A stretch of DNA of 64,000 nucleotides from Streptomyces sp. NBC_00670 (GTDB taxonomy: Bacteria > Actinomycetota > Actinomycetes > Streptomycetales > Streptomycetaceae): NCBI RefSeq assembly GCF_036226765.1, contig NZ_CP109017.1, positions 5,085,001 to 5,149,000 on the forward strand, written 5' to 3'. This document shows positions 44,561 to 52,525 of the stretch, in pieces. Position numbers and translations under genes: made by a program. Within the stretch, counting starts at the first letter, position 1. Each line of letters opens with the position of its first letter. A model generated the notes under the pieces. That model did no database searches and was not told the DNA's origin. It saw only the letters and a program-made list of their open reading frames with translations.

Positions 44561-44740
44561 GGGGCGCGGACTGGTCGCGCAGTTCCCCGCGCCCCTGAAG
44601 GCCCCTGCGGGGCCTCATAGGGGCGCGGGGAACTGCGCGAGAAGCACCCACCGGCCGGCAGCCGACAACGCACCGGGGGTCCGGGGGCGGAGCCCCCCGG
44701 GGTCGGGAAGGGAAGGGGCGGCGGGGGCGAGGAAAAGGGC
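44560..44740. repeat. Composite palindromic intergenic repeat, copy 4
   Basis: Arms TCGCGCAGTTCCCCGCGCCCCT-like at 44575-44596 and 44619-44640 enclose a second perfect hairpin, AGGCCCC (44599-44605) with GGGGCCT (44609-44615). To the right lie the inverse modules GGTCCGGGGGCGGAGCCCCC (about 44679) and AGGGGCGGCGGGGGCGAGG (about 44714). It sits between convergent meaB and the PepSY gene. Confidence 0.88.
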
Positions 44741-44756
44741 CCCGTGGCACCCCCGC

Positions 44757-45422
44757 CTACGGGTGACCGGCGGTCACGTCCGTGTCGCGCAGACCGACCG
44801 TCCAGTCCCGCTCACCCCCGCCGGAGGCGACCGCCTCCGCCTCCCACCCCCGCTCGTCCAGCTCCACGGACGTCACCGCCCCCTTCGACGCGACCGCCCG
44901 CGCCGCCTCCTCCGCCGAGGTCGACGCCCCCTTCAACGCCCCCCGCGCCTCCGCCACGTCCTCCGCGTCCTCGTGCTCGACCCGCACCCCCGTCACCTTC
45001 CCGCTCTCCGGGTCCACCCGCACGTCACGCCAGGAGTCGTCCGAGGACAGCACCTCCACCGACCACACCGCGTGGTCCAGCTCGGCCTCCACCACCGCGC
45101 CCGGTGTGTGCCGCACCGCCGCCGCGATCGCCTCGGCGGCGGTCACCTTCGCGGAGGACATGGCGACGGAGTCGTCGTCGCGCCCGTCGTCGTCCCGGTC
45201 GTCGTCGCGCCCGTGACGCCCGTCGTCGTCGCGGTCCTCACGCCGGTCGTCGTCCCGTCCGTCACGCCGGTCGTCGTCCCGCCCGGCCGACGACGAAGAC
45301 CGGTCCGAGGAGCCGGCCCCGGCCCCCGCCCCGCCGTCGTCCGCGACGGCCAGCGCCGTCGCCGTACCGCCCCCCACCAGCACCGCCGCCGTGACGACCG
45401 CCAGTACGATGTTCCGCTTCAT
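44757..45422 (-). CDS. Secreted PepSY-domain protein with Asp/Arg-rich linker
   Basis: The 221-residue product has a signal peptide (about 1-27, IVLAVVTAAVLVGGGTATALA), an extracellular linker of six DDD clusters between Arg/Gly (residues 48-84), and two PepSY-like units (VTAAEAIAAAVRHTPGAVVEAELD...; STSAEEAARAVASKGAVTSVELDERG). PepSY proteins restrain proteases or bind at the cell surface. ATG 45422 has GGAGGAAG upstream. It is divergent from a response regulator gene with direct repeats between them, so it is probably a target of that system. Confidence 0.88.
   Translation of the reverse strand: MKRNIVLAVVTAAVLVGGGTATALAVADDGGAGAGAGSSDRSSSSAGRDDDRRDGRDDDRREDRDDDGRHGRDDDRDDDGRDDDSVAMSSAKVTAAEAIAAAVRHTPGAVVEAELDHAVWSVEVLSSDDSWRDVRVDPESGKVTGVRVEHEDAEDVAEARGALKGASTSAEEAARAVASKGAVTSVELDERGWEAEAVASGGGERDWTVGLRDTDVTAGHP
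45171..45281 (-). repeat. Tandem repeat coding Arg-Asp-Asp-Asp units
   Basis: Imperfect repeats of CGGGACGACGAC (as read on the minus strand) encode the DDD clusters of the PepSY protein linker. Slippage here would keep the frame if units are lost whole. Confidence 0.75.
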
Positions 45423-45506
45423 GCTCTTCCTCCGTGACGATGAGCGACCGTGCGACCCCGCAGGGCCGATGACACGCACCACCGTCGCCCACCCACGCTG
45501 AGCGCA

Positions 45507-45536
45507 ACCTGAAGCCACCTGAAGAACCCTTCAGGT
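45507..45536. promoter_or_regulatory. ACCTGAAG direct repeats plus inverted copy between PepSY and two-component genes
   Basis: ACCTGAAG stands at 45507-45514 and 45517-45524, a 10-base period (one helical turn), and the inverse CTTCAGGT at 45529-45536. Such direct repeats are what OmpR/PhoB-type dimers bind. They end 21 bases before the response regulator start and lie 85 bases from the PepSY start, fitting autoregulation and control of the divergent gene. Confidence 0.75.
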
Positions 45537-45557
45537 TCGCTCTGTCACGCTGGACGC

Positions 45558-46220
45558 GTGCGCCTGTTGATCGTGGAGGACGAGAAGCGGCTCGCCCTGT
45601 CGCTCGCGAAGGGCCTGACCGCCGAGGGCTACGCCGTGGACGTCGTCCACGACGGCCGCGAGGGCCTGCACCGGGCCACCGAGGGACCGTACGACCTGGT
45701 CGTTCTCGACATCATGCTGCCCGGCATGAACGGCTACCGGATCTGCGCCGCCCTGCGCGCCGCCGGCCACGACGTGCCGATCCTCATGCTCACCGCGAAG
45801 GACGGCGAGTACGACGAGGCCGAGGGCCTGGACACCGGCGCCGACGACTACCTCACCAAGCCGTTCTCCTACGTCGTCCTCGTCGCCCGGGTGAAGGCCC
45901 TGCTGCGCCGCCGCGCCCGCCCGGGCCCCTCGCCCGTGCACGTCCGCGGCGGCCTGACCGTCGACACCGCCGCCCGCCGTGTGCTGCGCGACGGCACCGA
46001 GGTCGCCCTGACCGCCAAGGAGTTCGCCGTCCTGGAACACCTGGTCGTGCGCGCGGGCGAAGTGGTCTCCAAGGCCGAGATCCTCGACCACGTCTGGGAC
46101 TTCGCCTACGACGGCGACCCCAACATCGTCGAGGTCTACATCAGCGCCCTGCGCCGCAAGCTGGGCGCCGAGCGCATCCGGACCGTGCGCGGCGCCGGGT
46201 ACCGGCTGGAGGCGCGGTGA
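45558..46220 (+). CDS. OmpR/PhoB-family response regulator
   Basis: The 220-residue product has a receiver domain with phospho-acceptor D51 (YDLVVLDIMLPG), T/K switch residues (LTAKD, YLTKPFSY), and a C-terminal winged helix (ALTAKEFAVLEHLVVR, VEVYISALRRKLG). GTG 45558 starts MRLLIVEDEK. Its stop overlaps the kinase start by four bases (GTGA), so the pair is co-translated. Confidence 0.95.
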   Translation: MRLLIVEDEKRLALSLAKGLTAEGYAVDVVHDGREGLHRATEGPYDLVVLDIMLPGMNGYRICAALRAAGHDVPILMLTAKDGEYDEAEGLDTGADDYLTKPFSYVVLVARVKALLRRRARPGPSPVHVRGGLTVDTAARRVLRDGTEVALTAKEFAVLEHLVVRAGEVVSKAEILDHVWDFAYDGDPNIVEVYISALRRKLGAERIRTVRGAGYRLEAR

Positions 46221-47758
46221 CCCGGTGGCGGCCGTTCGGCTCCGTACGGGCGCGGGCCACGCTCGCCGCGACCTGCGTGGTGGCCGTCGCGCTGCTCGCC
46301 GCCGGGGCCGCGCTGGTGCTGTCGCTGCGCGCCAACCTCGTCGGGCAGGCGGATACCCAGGCCGAGTCCGCCGCCCGCCGGGTCGCCTCCCAGCTGGCCG
46401 CGGGCATCGCCTACGCCAGGCTCGACTGGCCGGACGAGGAGGACCACCCGGTACGGGTGGCGGACGAATGGGGCCGGCCGGTGGCGGCCAGTGAGGACCT
46501 GCGGGCCGTCGACGGCACCCCCGTGCACGTCGTACGCACCACGCCCACCCCCACCCCGAGCGCCTCCGCCACGTCGGGCCCTTCCGGCGGCTCGGACGAC
46601 GACGGTTCCGGCGACGAATCCGACGACCACGGCGGCGACCGTACCGACGACCACCACGGCGGTGGCCGCGGCGGTGACGACGACAACGCCGCCGGCGGTG
46701 ACGACGAGGACGACGACCCCGCCGTCGGCGAGATCTCCGACGACGTCACGCACACCGCCGGCACCGCCACCGTCGACGACGACACCCGCGACTACCGGTT
46801 CGCCGCCCTGGAGGTCACCACCCCCGGCGACGTCACCCTCACCGTCCGGGCCGGCGCCCCGCTCGACGCCGAGCAGGGCGCGGTCGGCACCGCCCTGACG
46901 ACGCTCGCGGTCGGACTGCCGCTGCTGCTCCTGACCGTGGCCGGGGTGACCTGGCTGGTGACCCGGCGCGCCCTGCGCCCGGTGGAGGGCATCCGCGCCG
47001 AGATGGCCGCGATCACCGCCTCCGAGGACCTGGCCCGCCGGGTCCCCGTGCCCGGCACCGGCGACGAGGTCGCCCGGCTGGCCCGTACGACCAACCGGAC
47101 GCTCACCGCCCTGGAGGCGTCGGTGGAGCGGCAGCGGCGGTTCGTCGCGGACGCCTCGCACGAGCTGCGCAGCCCGCTGGCCTCCCTGCGCACCCAGCTC
47201 GAAGTGGGCGCCGCCCACCCGGAGCTGCTCGACGTGGACGGGGCCGTCGAGGACACCGTGCGGCTCCAGCACCTCGCCGCCGACCTGCTGCTGCTCGCCC
47301 GGCTGGACGCGGGGGAGCGGCCGGGCGACGCACGCGTCCCCCTGGACGCGCTGGCCCGGGAGGCGGCACGGGGCCGGGAGGCAGTCGTGGTTGAGCAGGC
47401 CGAGGAGGTCGCGGTCACCGGGTCCCGGGGGCAGTTGGCCCGGGTCCTGGCCAACCTGCTGGACAACGGCCGGCGGCACGCCCGGCAGCGGGTCACGGTG
47501 ACCGTGCGCCGGGACGGCGACCGCGCCGTCGTCACCGTCGCGGACGACGGTCCCGGCATCCCCGCCGACCAGCGTGAACGCGTCTTCGAACGGTTCGTCC
47601 GGCTGGACGACGCCCGCGCCCGCGACGACGGCGGCACGGGCCTCGGGCTGGCCATCGCCAGGGACATCGCCCGCCGCCACGGCGGCACCCTGACGGCCGC
47701 GGAGGCCCCCGGCGGCGGAGCCCTGTTCACGCTGCGCCTGCCGGTGGCGCCCGATTAG
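46217..47758 (+). CDS. Sensor histidine kinase with Asp/His-rich extracytoplasmic segment
   Basis: The 513-residue kinase has a first membrane helix (about 16-39), an extracytoplasmic domain with an Asp/His/Gly-rich stretch at about 124-170, a second helix near 225-247, a HAMP domain, the phosphoacceptor H315 in DASHELRSPL, and the ATPase boxes (NLLDNGRRHA, DDGPGIP, GGTGLGLAI). It phosphorylates the response regulator made just upstream. The acidic segment resembles that of the divergent PepSY protein and might bind divalent cations. Confidence 0.93.
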   Translation: MTRWRPFGSVRARATLAATCVVAVALLAAGAALVLSLRANLVGQADTQAESAARRVASQLAAGIAYARLDWPDEEDHPVRVADEWGRPVAASEDLRAVDGTPVHVVRTTPTPTPSASATSGPSGGSDDDGSGDESDDHGGDRTDDHHGGGRGGDDDNAAGGDDEDDDPAVGEISDDVTHTAGTATVDDDTRDYRFAALEVTTPGDVTLTVRAGAPLDAEQGAVGTALTTLAVGLPLLLLTVAGVTWLVTRRALRPVEGIRAEMAAITASEDLARRVPVPGTGDEVARLARTTNRTLTALEASVERQRRFVADASHELRSPLASLRTQLEVGAAHPELLDVDGAVEDTVRLQHLAADLLLLARLDAGERPGDARVPLDALAREAARGREAVVVEQAEEVAVTGSRGQLARVLANLLDNGRRHARQRVTVTVRRDGDRAVVTVADDGPGIPADQRERVFERFVRLDDARARDDGGTGLGLAIARDIARRHGGTLTAAEAPGGGALFTLRLPVAPD

Positions 47759-47836
47759 CAACGCCGCTCCCGCACGCCCGGCGACGGGAACCCGGTGCCT
47801 ACCGGCGCCGGCACCCCGCCCCGCCGCGGCGCACCG

Positions 47837-48313
47837 TCACGGCTTGCCGCGCTGCGTCCGCAGCTGCTCCGCGATCGGCCGCAGCGACTTGTGCAGCTGC
47901 TCCAGGTCCTCCTGCGACAGCAGATCGATGAAGTGCCGCCGGACGGAGGCGACATGGTGGGGCGCCACCTTCTGCATCATGTCCATGCCATGTGCGGTCA
48001 GCACCGCGAAGAGCCCGCGGCGGTCGGACTCGCAGTTCTCGCGCCGCACCAGGTCGGCGTTCTCCATGCGGGTGATCTGGTGCGAAAGCCGGCTCTTGGA
48101 CTGCAGGGTGGCGGCCGCGAGGTCGCTCATCCGCATCCGTACGCCCTCCGACTCGGAGAGGTTCACCAGGATCTCGTAGTCGTTGATTGTCAGGCCGAAC
48201 GGCTGCAGGTCCTTCTCGAGCTGGTACGTCAACAGCCTGTTGACCTCCAGGTGGGTGCGCCAGGCGCACTGCTCCGCATCGGTCAGCCAGCGGGTGGCCG
48301 TCTCGGTCTCCAT
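47837..48313 (-). CDS. MarR-family transcriptional regulator
   Basis: The 158-residue product has the MarR winged helix: YEILVNLSESEGVRMRMSDLAAATLQSKSRLSHQITRMENADLVRRENCESDRRG. The start METETATRW at 48313 is clear. It lies downstream of the AIM24 operon on the same strand, 104 bases away, and convergent with the histidine kinase gene. Its target is unknown. Confidence 0.92.
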   Translation of the reverse strand: METETATRWLTDAEQCAWRTHLEVNRLLTYQLEKDLQPFGLTINDYEILVNLSESEGVRMRMSDLAAATLQSKSRLSHQITRMENADLVRRENCESDRRGLFAVLTAHGMDMMQKVAPHHVASVRRHFIDLLSQEDLEQLHKSLRPIAEQLRTQRGKP

Positions 48314-48417
48314 GGATGAAGTCTACCTAAAAGGTTGAATGACGAACTAGTGAGGGGTGGTGACGTGCGGCAACGAGTACGCGCACCCGTTCGACGTCAC
48401 CCTCCGCAGACTACCGC

Positions 48418-49233
48418 TCACAGCCCGAAGCGACGCTGGAGATCACCCAGCTGTCCGGGAAGACGCGGTGACCCCGCTCCCTGCCCCTGCCCATGACCCC
48501 CGGGTGCCCCGCCCCCGCCGGGCACACCCGGCTCCGCCGGCACCGCCCCCGTCGCCTGCTCCGCCATCAGAGCCTCGGAGGACTGCAGCAGCACCGTGCC
48601 TGCCCCCACGAACTCGAACTGGTGCTCCTCCCCGGAGGCCCCGCCGATCCCCGTCATCGCACGTAGACCGCCCATCACCCCCGTCAGATAGCCGTGGTCG
48701 TAGTGGTGGCAGGGCGAGGGGCAGTCGGCCCACCCGACCAGTGCCTGCGGGTCCACCCGGATCGGCGGCTCCATGAACACCACCGGACCGTTGGAGGCCG
48801 CCACGAACTTGCCCGTGCCGATGAGCGTCAGGAACCCCGGAACGATCGACTGCTTCAGCGCGAGAGTTGGCTGAAAAGCGAGAAGATTGCCCGAGCGAAT
48901 GGTCAGATTGCCGTCCTCCAGGTCGTACGAGTTGACGTCGAAGGCCCGGTCGGCCAGGAGCATCTTGCCCGAGCCCTCCGCCACCACCCAGTCGCTCGCG
49001 TGCAAAGGCGAATGGAACGACGTACGCACCAGACGGTCCAGCCGGCCGTGCCCGATGCCGTTGAAGTCGATCGACCCGTAGTAGGCGATCATCTTCCCCT
49101 TCTGCAGGAACCACTGGCCGCCCTTGAGTTCCACGCAGAAGGTGTACGCGTTGACGTTGTCGTCCACCGGCAGCGTCATGGGGTCGTGGACCACCGGCCC
49201 GCCGGGCACACCGGGCATTCCGTAGCCGCTCAC
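48418..49233 (-). CDS. AIM24-family protein with Cys/His cluster (third of three)
   Basis: The 271-residue product has the AIM24 beta-sandwich (WVVAEGSGKMLLADRAFDVNSYDL, LLAFQPTLALKQSI, GTVLLQSS). It differs from its two neighbours by a Cys/His cluster (C171, C175, H176, H177, D179, H180) and a Gly/Pro/Gln-rich C-terminal tail. The start GTG 49233 overlaps the previous stop by four bases. AIM24 (mitochondrial biogenesis) proteins are named from yeast; bacterial function is unknown. Confidence 0.85.
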   Translation of the reverse strand: MSGYGMPGVPGGPVVHDPMTLPVDDNVNAYTFCVELKGGQWFLQKGKMIAYYGSIDFNGIGHGRLDRLVRTSFHSPLHASDWVVAEGSGKMLLADRAFDVNSYDLEDGNLTIRSGNLLAFQPTLALKQSIVPGFLTLIGTGKFVAASNGPVVFMEPPIRVDPQALVGWADCPSPCHHYDHGYLTGVMGGLRAMTGIGGASGEEHQFEFVGAGTVLLQSSEALMAEQATGAVPAEPGVPGGGGAPGGHGQGQGAGSPRLPGQLGDLQRRFGL

Positions 49234-49880
49234 AGCTTCTCCTCCGACGCCTGCACGTATACCGAGCCACTGCCGCTCAGCTCCAGCTGGAAGGCCTCGC
49301 CCGAGCCGCGGCCCACCATGTCCCGCCAGCCCAGCGCCGTCGACAGCTTGTTGCGCACGTCGCCGTGATGGGCGACGTAGGCCTGCGGGTCCACATGGAC
49401 CGGGCGCTGCGGGGTGATCGGCACCTCGAACACCCCGCCGTGCGCCATCACCGCCACCGCGCCGTGCCCCTTCAGACTCGTGGTGAACAGGCCCTGCCCG
49501 GTGACCTGCCCGCGCACCATGCCCATCACCCCGCCCTGCGAGCCCAGGAACACCGTGCCCTGCTGGAGCGCGCCGTCGAAGGCGAGCAACCGGTCCGCCT
49601 CCACGTACAAGGTGTCCCCGGCGAGCTGGATCACCTGGACGTGATGGCCGCCGTGCCCGAACAGCACCGTGCCGCTGCCCTCCACCGTCATCAGCGGTGT
49701 CGCCTCGTTGGCCACCCGGCGGCCGATCATCGACATCAGCCCGCCCTGACCGCCCTGCATGTTGGGCGTGAAGGACACCTCACCCTTGTACGCGAGCATC
49801 GCGCCCCGCTGACTGAACAGCCGCTGCCCCGGCGCGACCGTCGCCTCGACCATCTTCGAGTTGATCTCACGGAACGGCAT
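49230..49880 (-). CDS. AIM24-family protein (second of three)
   Basis: The 216-residue product has the family motifs GRLFSQRGAMLAYKG-like start (APGQRLFSQRGAMLAYKGEV), VEGSGTVLFGHGGHHV, DTLYVEADRLLAFDG and GSGSVYVQAS. ATG 49880 is preferred, since GGGGG stands 9 bases upstream; ATG 49889 is in frame but lies on top of that site. It follows the first AIM24 gene almost without gap. Confidence 0.87.
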   Translation of the reverse strand: MPFREINSKMVEATVAPGQRLFSQRGAMLAYKGEVSFTPNMQGGQGGLMSMIGRRVANEATPLMTVEGSGTVLFGHGGHHVQVIQLAGDTLYVEADRLLAFDGALQQGTVFLGSQGGVMGMVRGQVTGQGLFTTSLKGHGAVAVMAHGGVFEVPITPQRPVHVDPQAYVAHHGDVRNKLSTALGWRDMVGRGSGEAFQLELSGSGSVYVQASEEKL

Positions 49881-49881
49881 C

Positions 49882-50520
49882 TCACACATCCCCCGCGATC
49901 ATGTTCCGCTCGCTCGGCTGCACATACACCAGGCCGTCCCCCTCGAACCGGATCTGGAACGCCTCGCCGCCGCCCTCGCCCATGAACGTGCGGAACGTCA
50001 CCCCCGACTGGAAGGACTGCCGGACGTTCCCCTGGTGCGCGATGTACGCCCCCGGATCCACCGTCAGCGGATACTGCGCGCTCACCCGCAGCACCACCGC
50101 CGGACCGTCCGACAGCAGGGCCGCCTGTCCGTGCCCCTCCACCGTCGTGGTGAACAGCCCGTTGCCCTGCGAGGCGCCGCGCAGCCCCGTGAACGTCGTC
50201 CCCGTGCGCAGGCCGGCGTCCGTGACGAGCAGGTTGCTGGACTCGACGTACAACGTGTCCCCCTGGAGGGAGACGAGATTTATCTCGGAGGCGCGGTCGG
50301 CGAACCAGCAGGTGCCGTGCCCGCGCGCCTCCATCACCGTCATCTGCTCGCCGGTGAGCCGCCGGGTCACCATCCCCCGCAGGCCCTCACCGCCGCCGCT
50401 GAGCTTCTTGAAGGCGATCTGCCCGTCGTACGCGACCATGGAGCCGTTCTTCGCCTTCACGGCGTCGCCGGTCATGTCGACGGCCAGCACCTTGCTGCCT
50501 TGGAGTCGGAAGGTTGCCAC
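49882..50520 (-). CDS. AIM24-family protein (first of three)
   Basis: The 212-residue product has SMVAYDGQIAFKKLSGG, GHGTCWFADRASEINLVSL, DTLYVESSNLLV and GDGLVYVQPSERN. GTG 50520 starts MATFRLQGSKVL. It leads an operon of three AIM24 paralogues (gaps -4 to +1). The family binds no known ligand; membrane or surface association has been suggested for other members but nothing here shows it. Confidence 0.87.
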   Translation of the reverse strand: MATFRLQGSKVLAVDMTGDAVKAKNGSMVAYDGQIAFKKLSGGGEGLRGMVTRRLTGEQMTVMEARGHGTCWFADRASEINLVSLQGDTLYVESSNLLVTDAGLRTGTTFTGLRGASQGNGLFTTTVEGHGQAALLSDGPAVVLRVSAQYPLTVDPGAYIAHQGNVRQSFQSGVTFRTFMGEGGGEAFQIRFEGDGLVYVQPSERNMIAGDV

Positions 50521-50813
50521 GCTGCGAAGGTAGCCGTCCTACGGGTGGAGACAACACCACCCGTAGGTGGAGTCCGCCCCTGAATCCATCCCTTAAGGGG
50601 CGCCCGGTCCCCGCCGCCGAGCTCCGCCGGCCCTTCCGCCGAGCCCCGCCCGTCCTCCCGGTGAACGGCGCCCGGCACCCCCTGAGGAAGGGCCCGGCCC
50701 CGGCAATGCCAGAATGGGGCAGCGCTTGTGCGCCCGTTCACAAGCCGTCCCGAGCCGTGGCGCCCCCGCGCCGCGCCCGCCCCCGTCATCCGACGTCTCC
50801 CACGAGGTGATCC

Positions 50814-51158
50814 GTGGACATCAAGACCGCCACCGCCCTGCGCCGGCTCCGACTGGTCTCCGCCCCCGAGGCCATCTCCTTCCTGCTCCTCCTCGTCTGC
50901 TCCGTGCTGAAGCGGACCACGGACTTCAACGCGGTGCCCGTGATGGGCGCGATCCACGGACTCCTCTTCGTCCTCTACGTGATCTTCTGGGCCGACGCCT
51001 GGAACCGGGCCAAGTGGAGCCTCGGCACCGCCGCGCTCTACTTCGTCCTCTCCGTCCTGCCCACCGGCGGCTTCTTCGCCGAGCGCAAGCTGCGCCGGGA
51101 GGCCGAGGACGCCGTGATCGCCGCCCGCGCCCGCCGCGAAGGGGTGGTCGGCGCATGA
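50814..51158 (+). CDS. DUF3817 small membrane protein
   Basis: The 114-residue product has three membrane segments: EAISFLLLLVCSVLK, GAIHGLLFVLYVIFWADA and LGTAALYFVLSVLPTGGFF, then a charged tail. This is the DUF3817 (YdzA-like) pattern. GTG 50814 overlaps nothing; the gene overlaps its follower by four bases. A second DUF3817 gene lies at 54437. The function is unknown. Confidence 0.88.
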   Translation: MDIKTATALRRLRLVSAPEAISFLLLLVCSVLKRTTDFNAVPVMGAIHGLLFVLYVIFWADAWNRAKWSLGTAALYFVLSVLPTGGFFAERKLRREAEDAVIAARARREGVVGA

Positions 51159-51469
51159 TCGTCGCCTTCTCCGTGACGCCGCTGGGCGTCGGCGAGGACG
51201 TGGGGGAGTACGTCGCCGACGCCGTCCGGGTCGTCCGCGCCTCCGGACTGCCGCACCGCACCGACGCCATGTTCACCTCGATCGAGGGCGAGTGGGACGA
51301 GGTCATGGACGTCGTCAAGCGCGCGGTCGCCGCCGTCGAGGCGCGCGCCCCGCGCGTCTCCCTCGTGCTGAAGGCGGACCTCCGCCCCGGCGTCACCGAC
51401 GGCCTCACCAGCAAGGTCGCCACCGTCGAGCGTCACCTCTCGGCGGATCCCACGCCCTCCGGGGACTGA
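51155..51469 (+). CDS. MTH1187/DUF77-family (thiamine-binding-like) protein
   Basis: The 104-residue protein has the YqgV/MTH1187 fold marks: IVAFSVTPLGVGEDVGEYVADAV and GLPHRTDAMFTSIEGEWDEVMDVVKRA. Members form tetramers and some bind thiamine. It is translationally coupled to the DUF3817 gene (ATGA overlap). Its last 37 bases overlap the 3' end of the convergent regulator gene. Confidence 0.9.
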   Translation: MIVAFSVTPLGVGEDVGEYVADAVRVVRASGLPHRTDAMFTSIEGEWDEVMDVVKRAVAAVEARAPRVSLVLKADLRPGVTDGLTSKVATVERHLSADPTPSGD

Positions 51470-52455
51470 GCCCCGCCGCCCCCCGCCAGCAGCGCGATCC
51501 CGAGCGGCGTCCGCTCGTACAGCACCTGGTGGCCGTAGCGCCGTGAGAGCAGCAGCCCGGCCTCGCGCAGCGTCGCCAGATGCGCCGAGACCGACGAGGG
51601 CGCGAGCCGCAGCCGGTGGGCGAGCGCGGTGGTGCCGGCCGGCTCGTCCAGCGCGGCGAGCACGGCCGCCCGGCCGCGCCCCAGCAGCCGTACCAGCGCC
51701 TGAGGCGTTCCCTCGGCCGGCTCCGCCCACAGCCCGCCGATGCCGCGCGCCGGATAGACGAGCGTCGGCTGCCACGGCGGCTCGAACGTACTGACGACGT
51801 CCGGCCACACGAAGACGCTCGGCATCAGCACGAGCCCCCGCCCGTCCAGGCGCCGCTCGTGCTCCCCCCGGTACTCGACGGTCAGCGTCCCCGCGTGCCA
51901 GCCGAACCGCCGGTTGATCTCCGGCAGCAGCCCCCCGAGCCCCACCTCCGCCAGCCGCCGCGAATGGAACGCCACGTCGGCCTCCAGCAGCGCCCGCAGC
52001 CGGGGCCAGTCCGGGGCGACGAGGGTGTACCAGACCTCCTCCACCGCGTCCGCCAGCTCCCGGATCATCCGCACCGGGTCGGCGAGCCAGGCCCGGCCGT
52101 ACGCCGACTCCAGCGCCCCCGGTGTGTCCGCGAGCGACCGCGCGGTGTCCTCGCGCGCCGCCTCCGGGTCGGCCGCGCGCACCGCCGCGATCTCCTCCTC
52201 GAACCGGGCCGAGGGCCCGATCGGCGGCGGGGACAGCCAGTCCGGGGTGTGCCCGAAGCGGGGCATCAGCAGCCACAGCGGCGTCAGGTCAAGACGCGCC
52301 ACGGCCGGCGCGACCCGGCGCAGCCAGCGCGCGTGATACCCGTGCCGCTCCGGCCGCTTCAGCGTCCGTACGACGTCCTGCGTCTCCCACAGGGGCGACA
52401 CGGCGAACCGGCAGGACAGGAAGTCCTCCTCGGCGAAGTGCAGCCGCGAGGGCAC
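51433..52455 (-). CDS. ArsR-type HTH regulator with DUF5937-like N-terminal domain
   Basis: The 340-residue product has a long N-terminal domain (LHFAEEDFLSCRFAVSPLWETQDVVRTL...), seen in Streptomyces regulators of the DUF5937 type, and a C-terminal ArsR-like winged helix (GRGRAAVLAALDEPAGTTALAHRLRLAPSSVSAHLATLREAGLLLSRRYG, about 270-320). GTG 52455 is preferred, as GGAGG is 5 bases upstream; GTG 52461 is an alternative. It is divergent from an MFS exporter gene, its likely target. Confidence 0.85.
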   Translation of the reverse strand: MPSRLHFAEEDFLSCRFAVSPLWETQDVVRTLKRPERHGYHARWLRRVAPAVARLDLTPLWLLMPRFGHTPDWLSPPPIGPSARFEEEIAAVRAADPEAAREDTARSLADTPGALESAYGRAWLADPVRMIRELADAVEEVWYTLVAPDWPRLRALLEADVAFHSRRLAEVGLGGLLPEINRRFGWHAGTLTVEYRGEHERRLDGRGLVLMPSVFVWPDVVSTFEPPWQPTLVYPARGIGGLWAEPAEGTPQALVRLLGRGRAAVLAALDEPAGTTALAHRLRLAPSSVSAHLATLREAGLLLSRRYGHQVLYERTPLGIALLAGGGGAQSPEGVGSAER

Positions 52456-52469
52456 GACCACCTCCAGGA

Positions 52470-52485
52470 TTCGGCGACAGCCGAA
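52470..52485. promoter_or_regulatory. Inverted repeat TTCGGC-GACA-GCCGAA between HTH and MFS genes
   Basis: TTCGGC (52470-52475) and GCCGAA (52480-52485) are perfect 6-base arms with a 4-base centre in the short gap between the divergent genes. Its place fits an operator for the ArsR-type protein. Confidence 0.55.
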
Positions 52486-52525
52486 ACTTTAGGCGGCCCG
52501 GCGGGCGACGTTCACGCTGGCCGCC

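Noticed and set aside
45171..45281. Repeated units that could be taken for a CRISPR-like array
   Set aside because: The period is that of Arg-Asp-Asp-Asp codons inside the PepSY gene, with no unique spacers.
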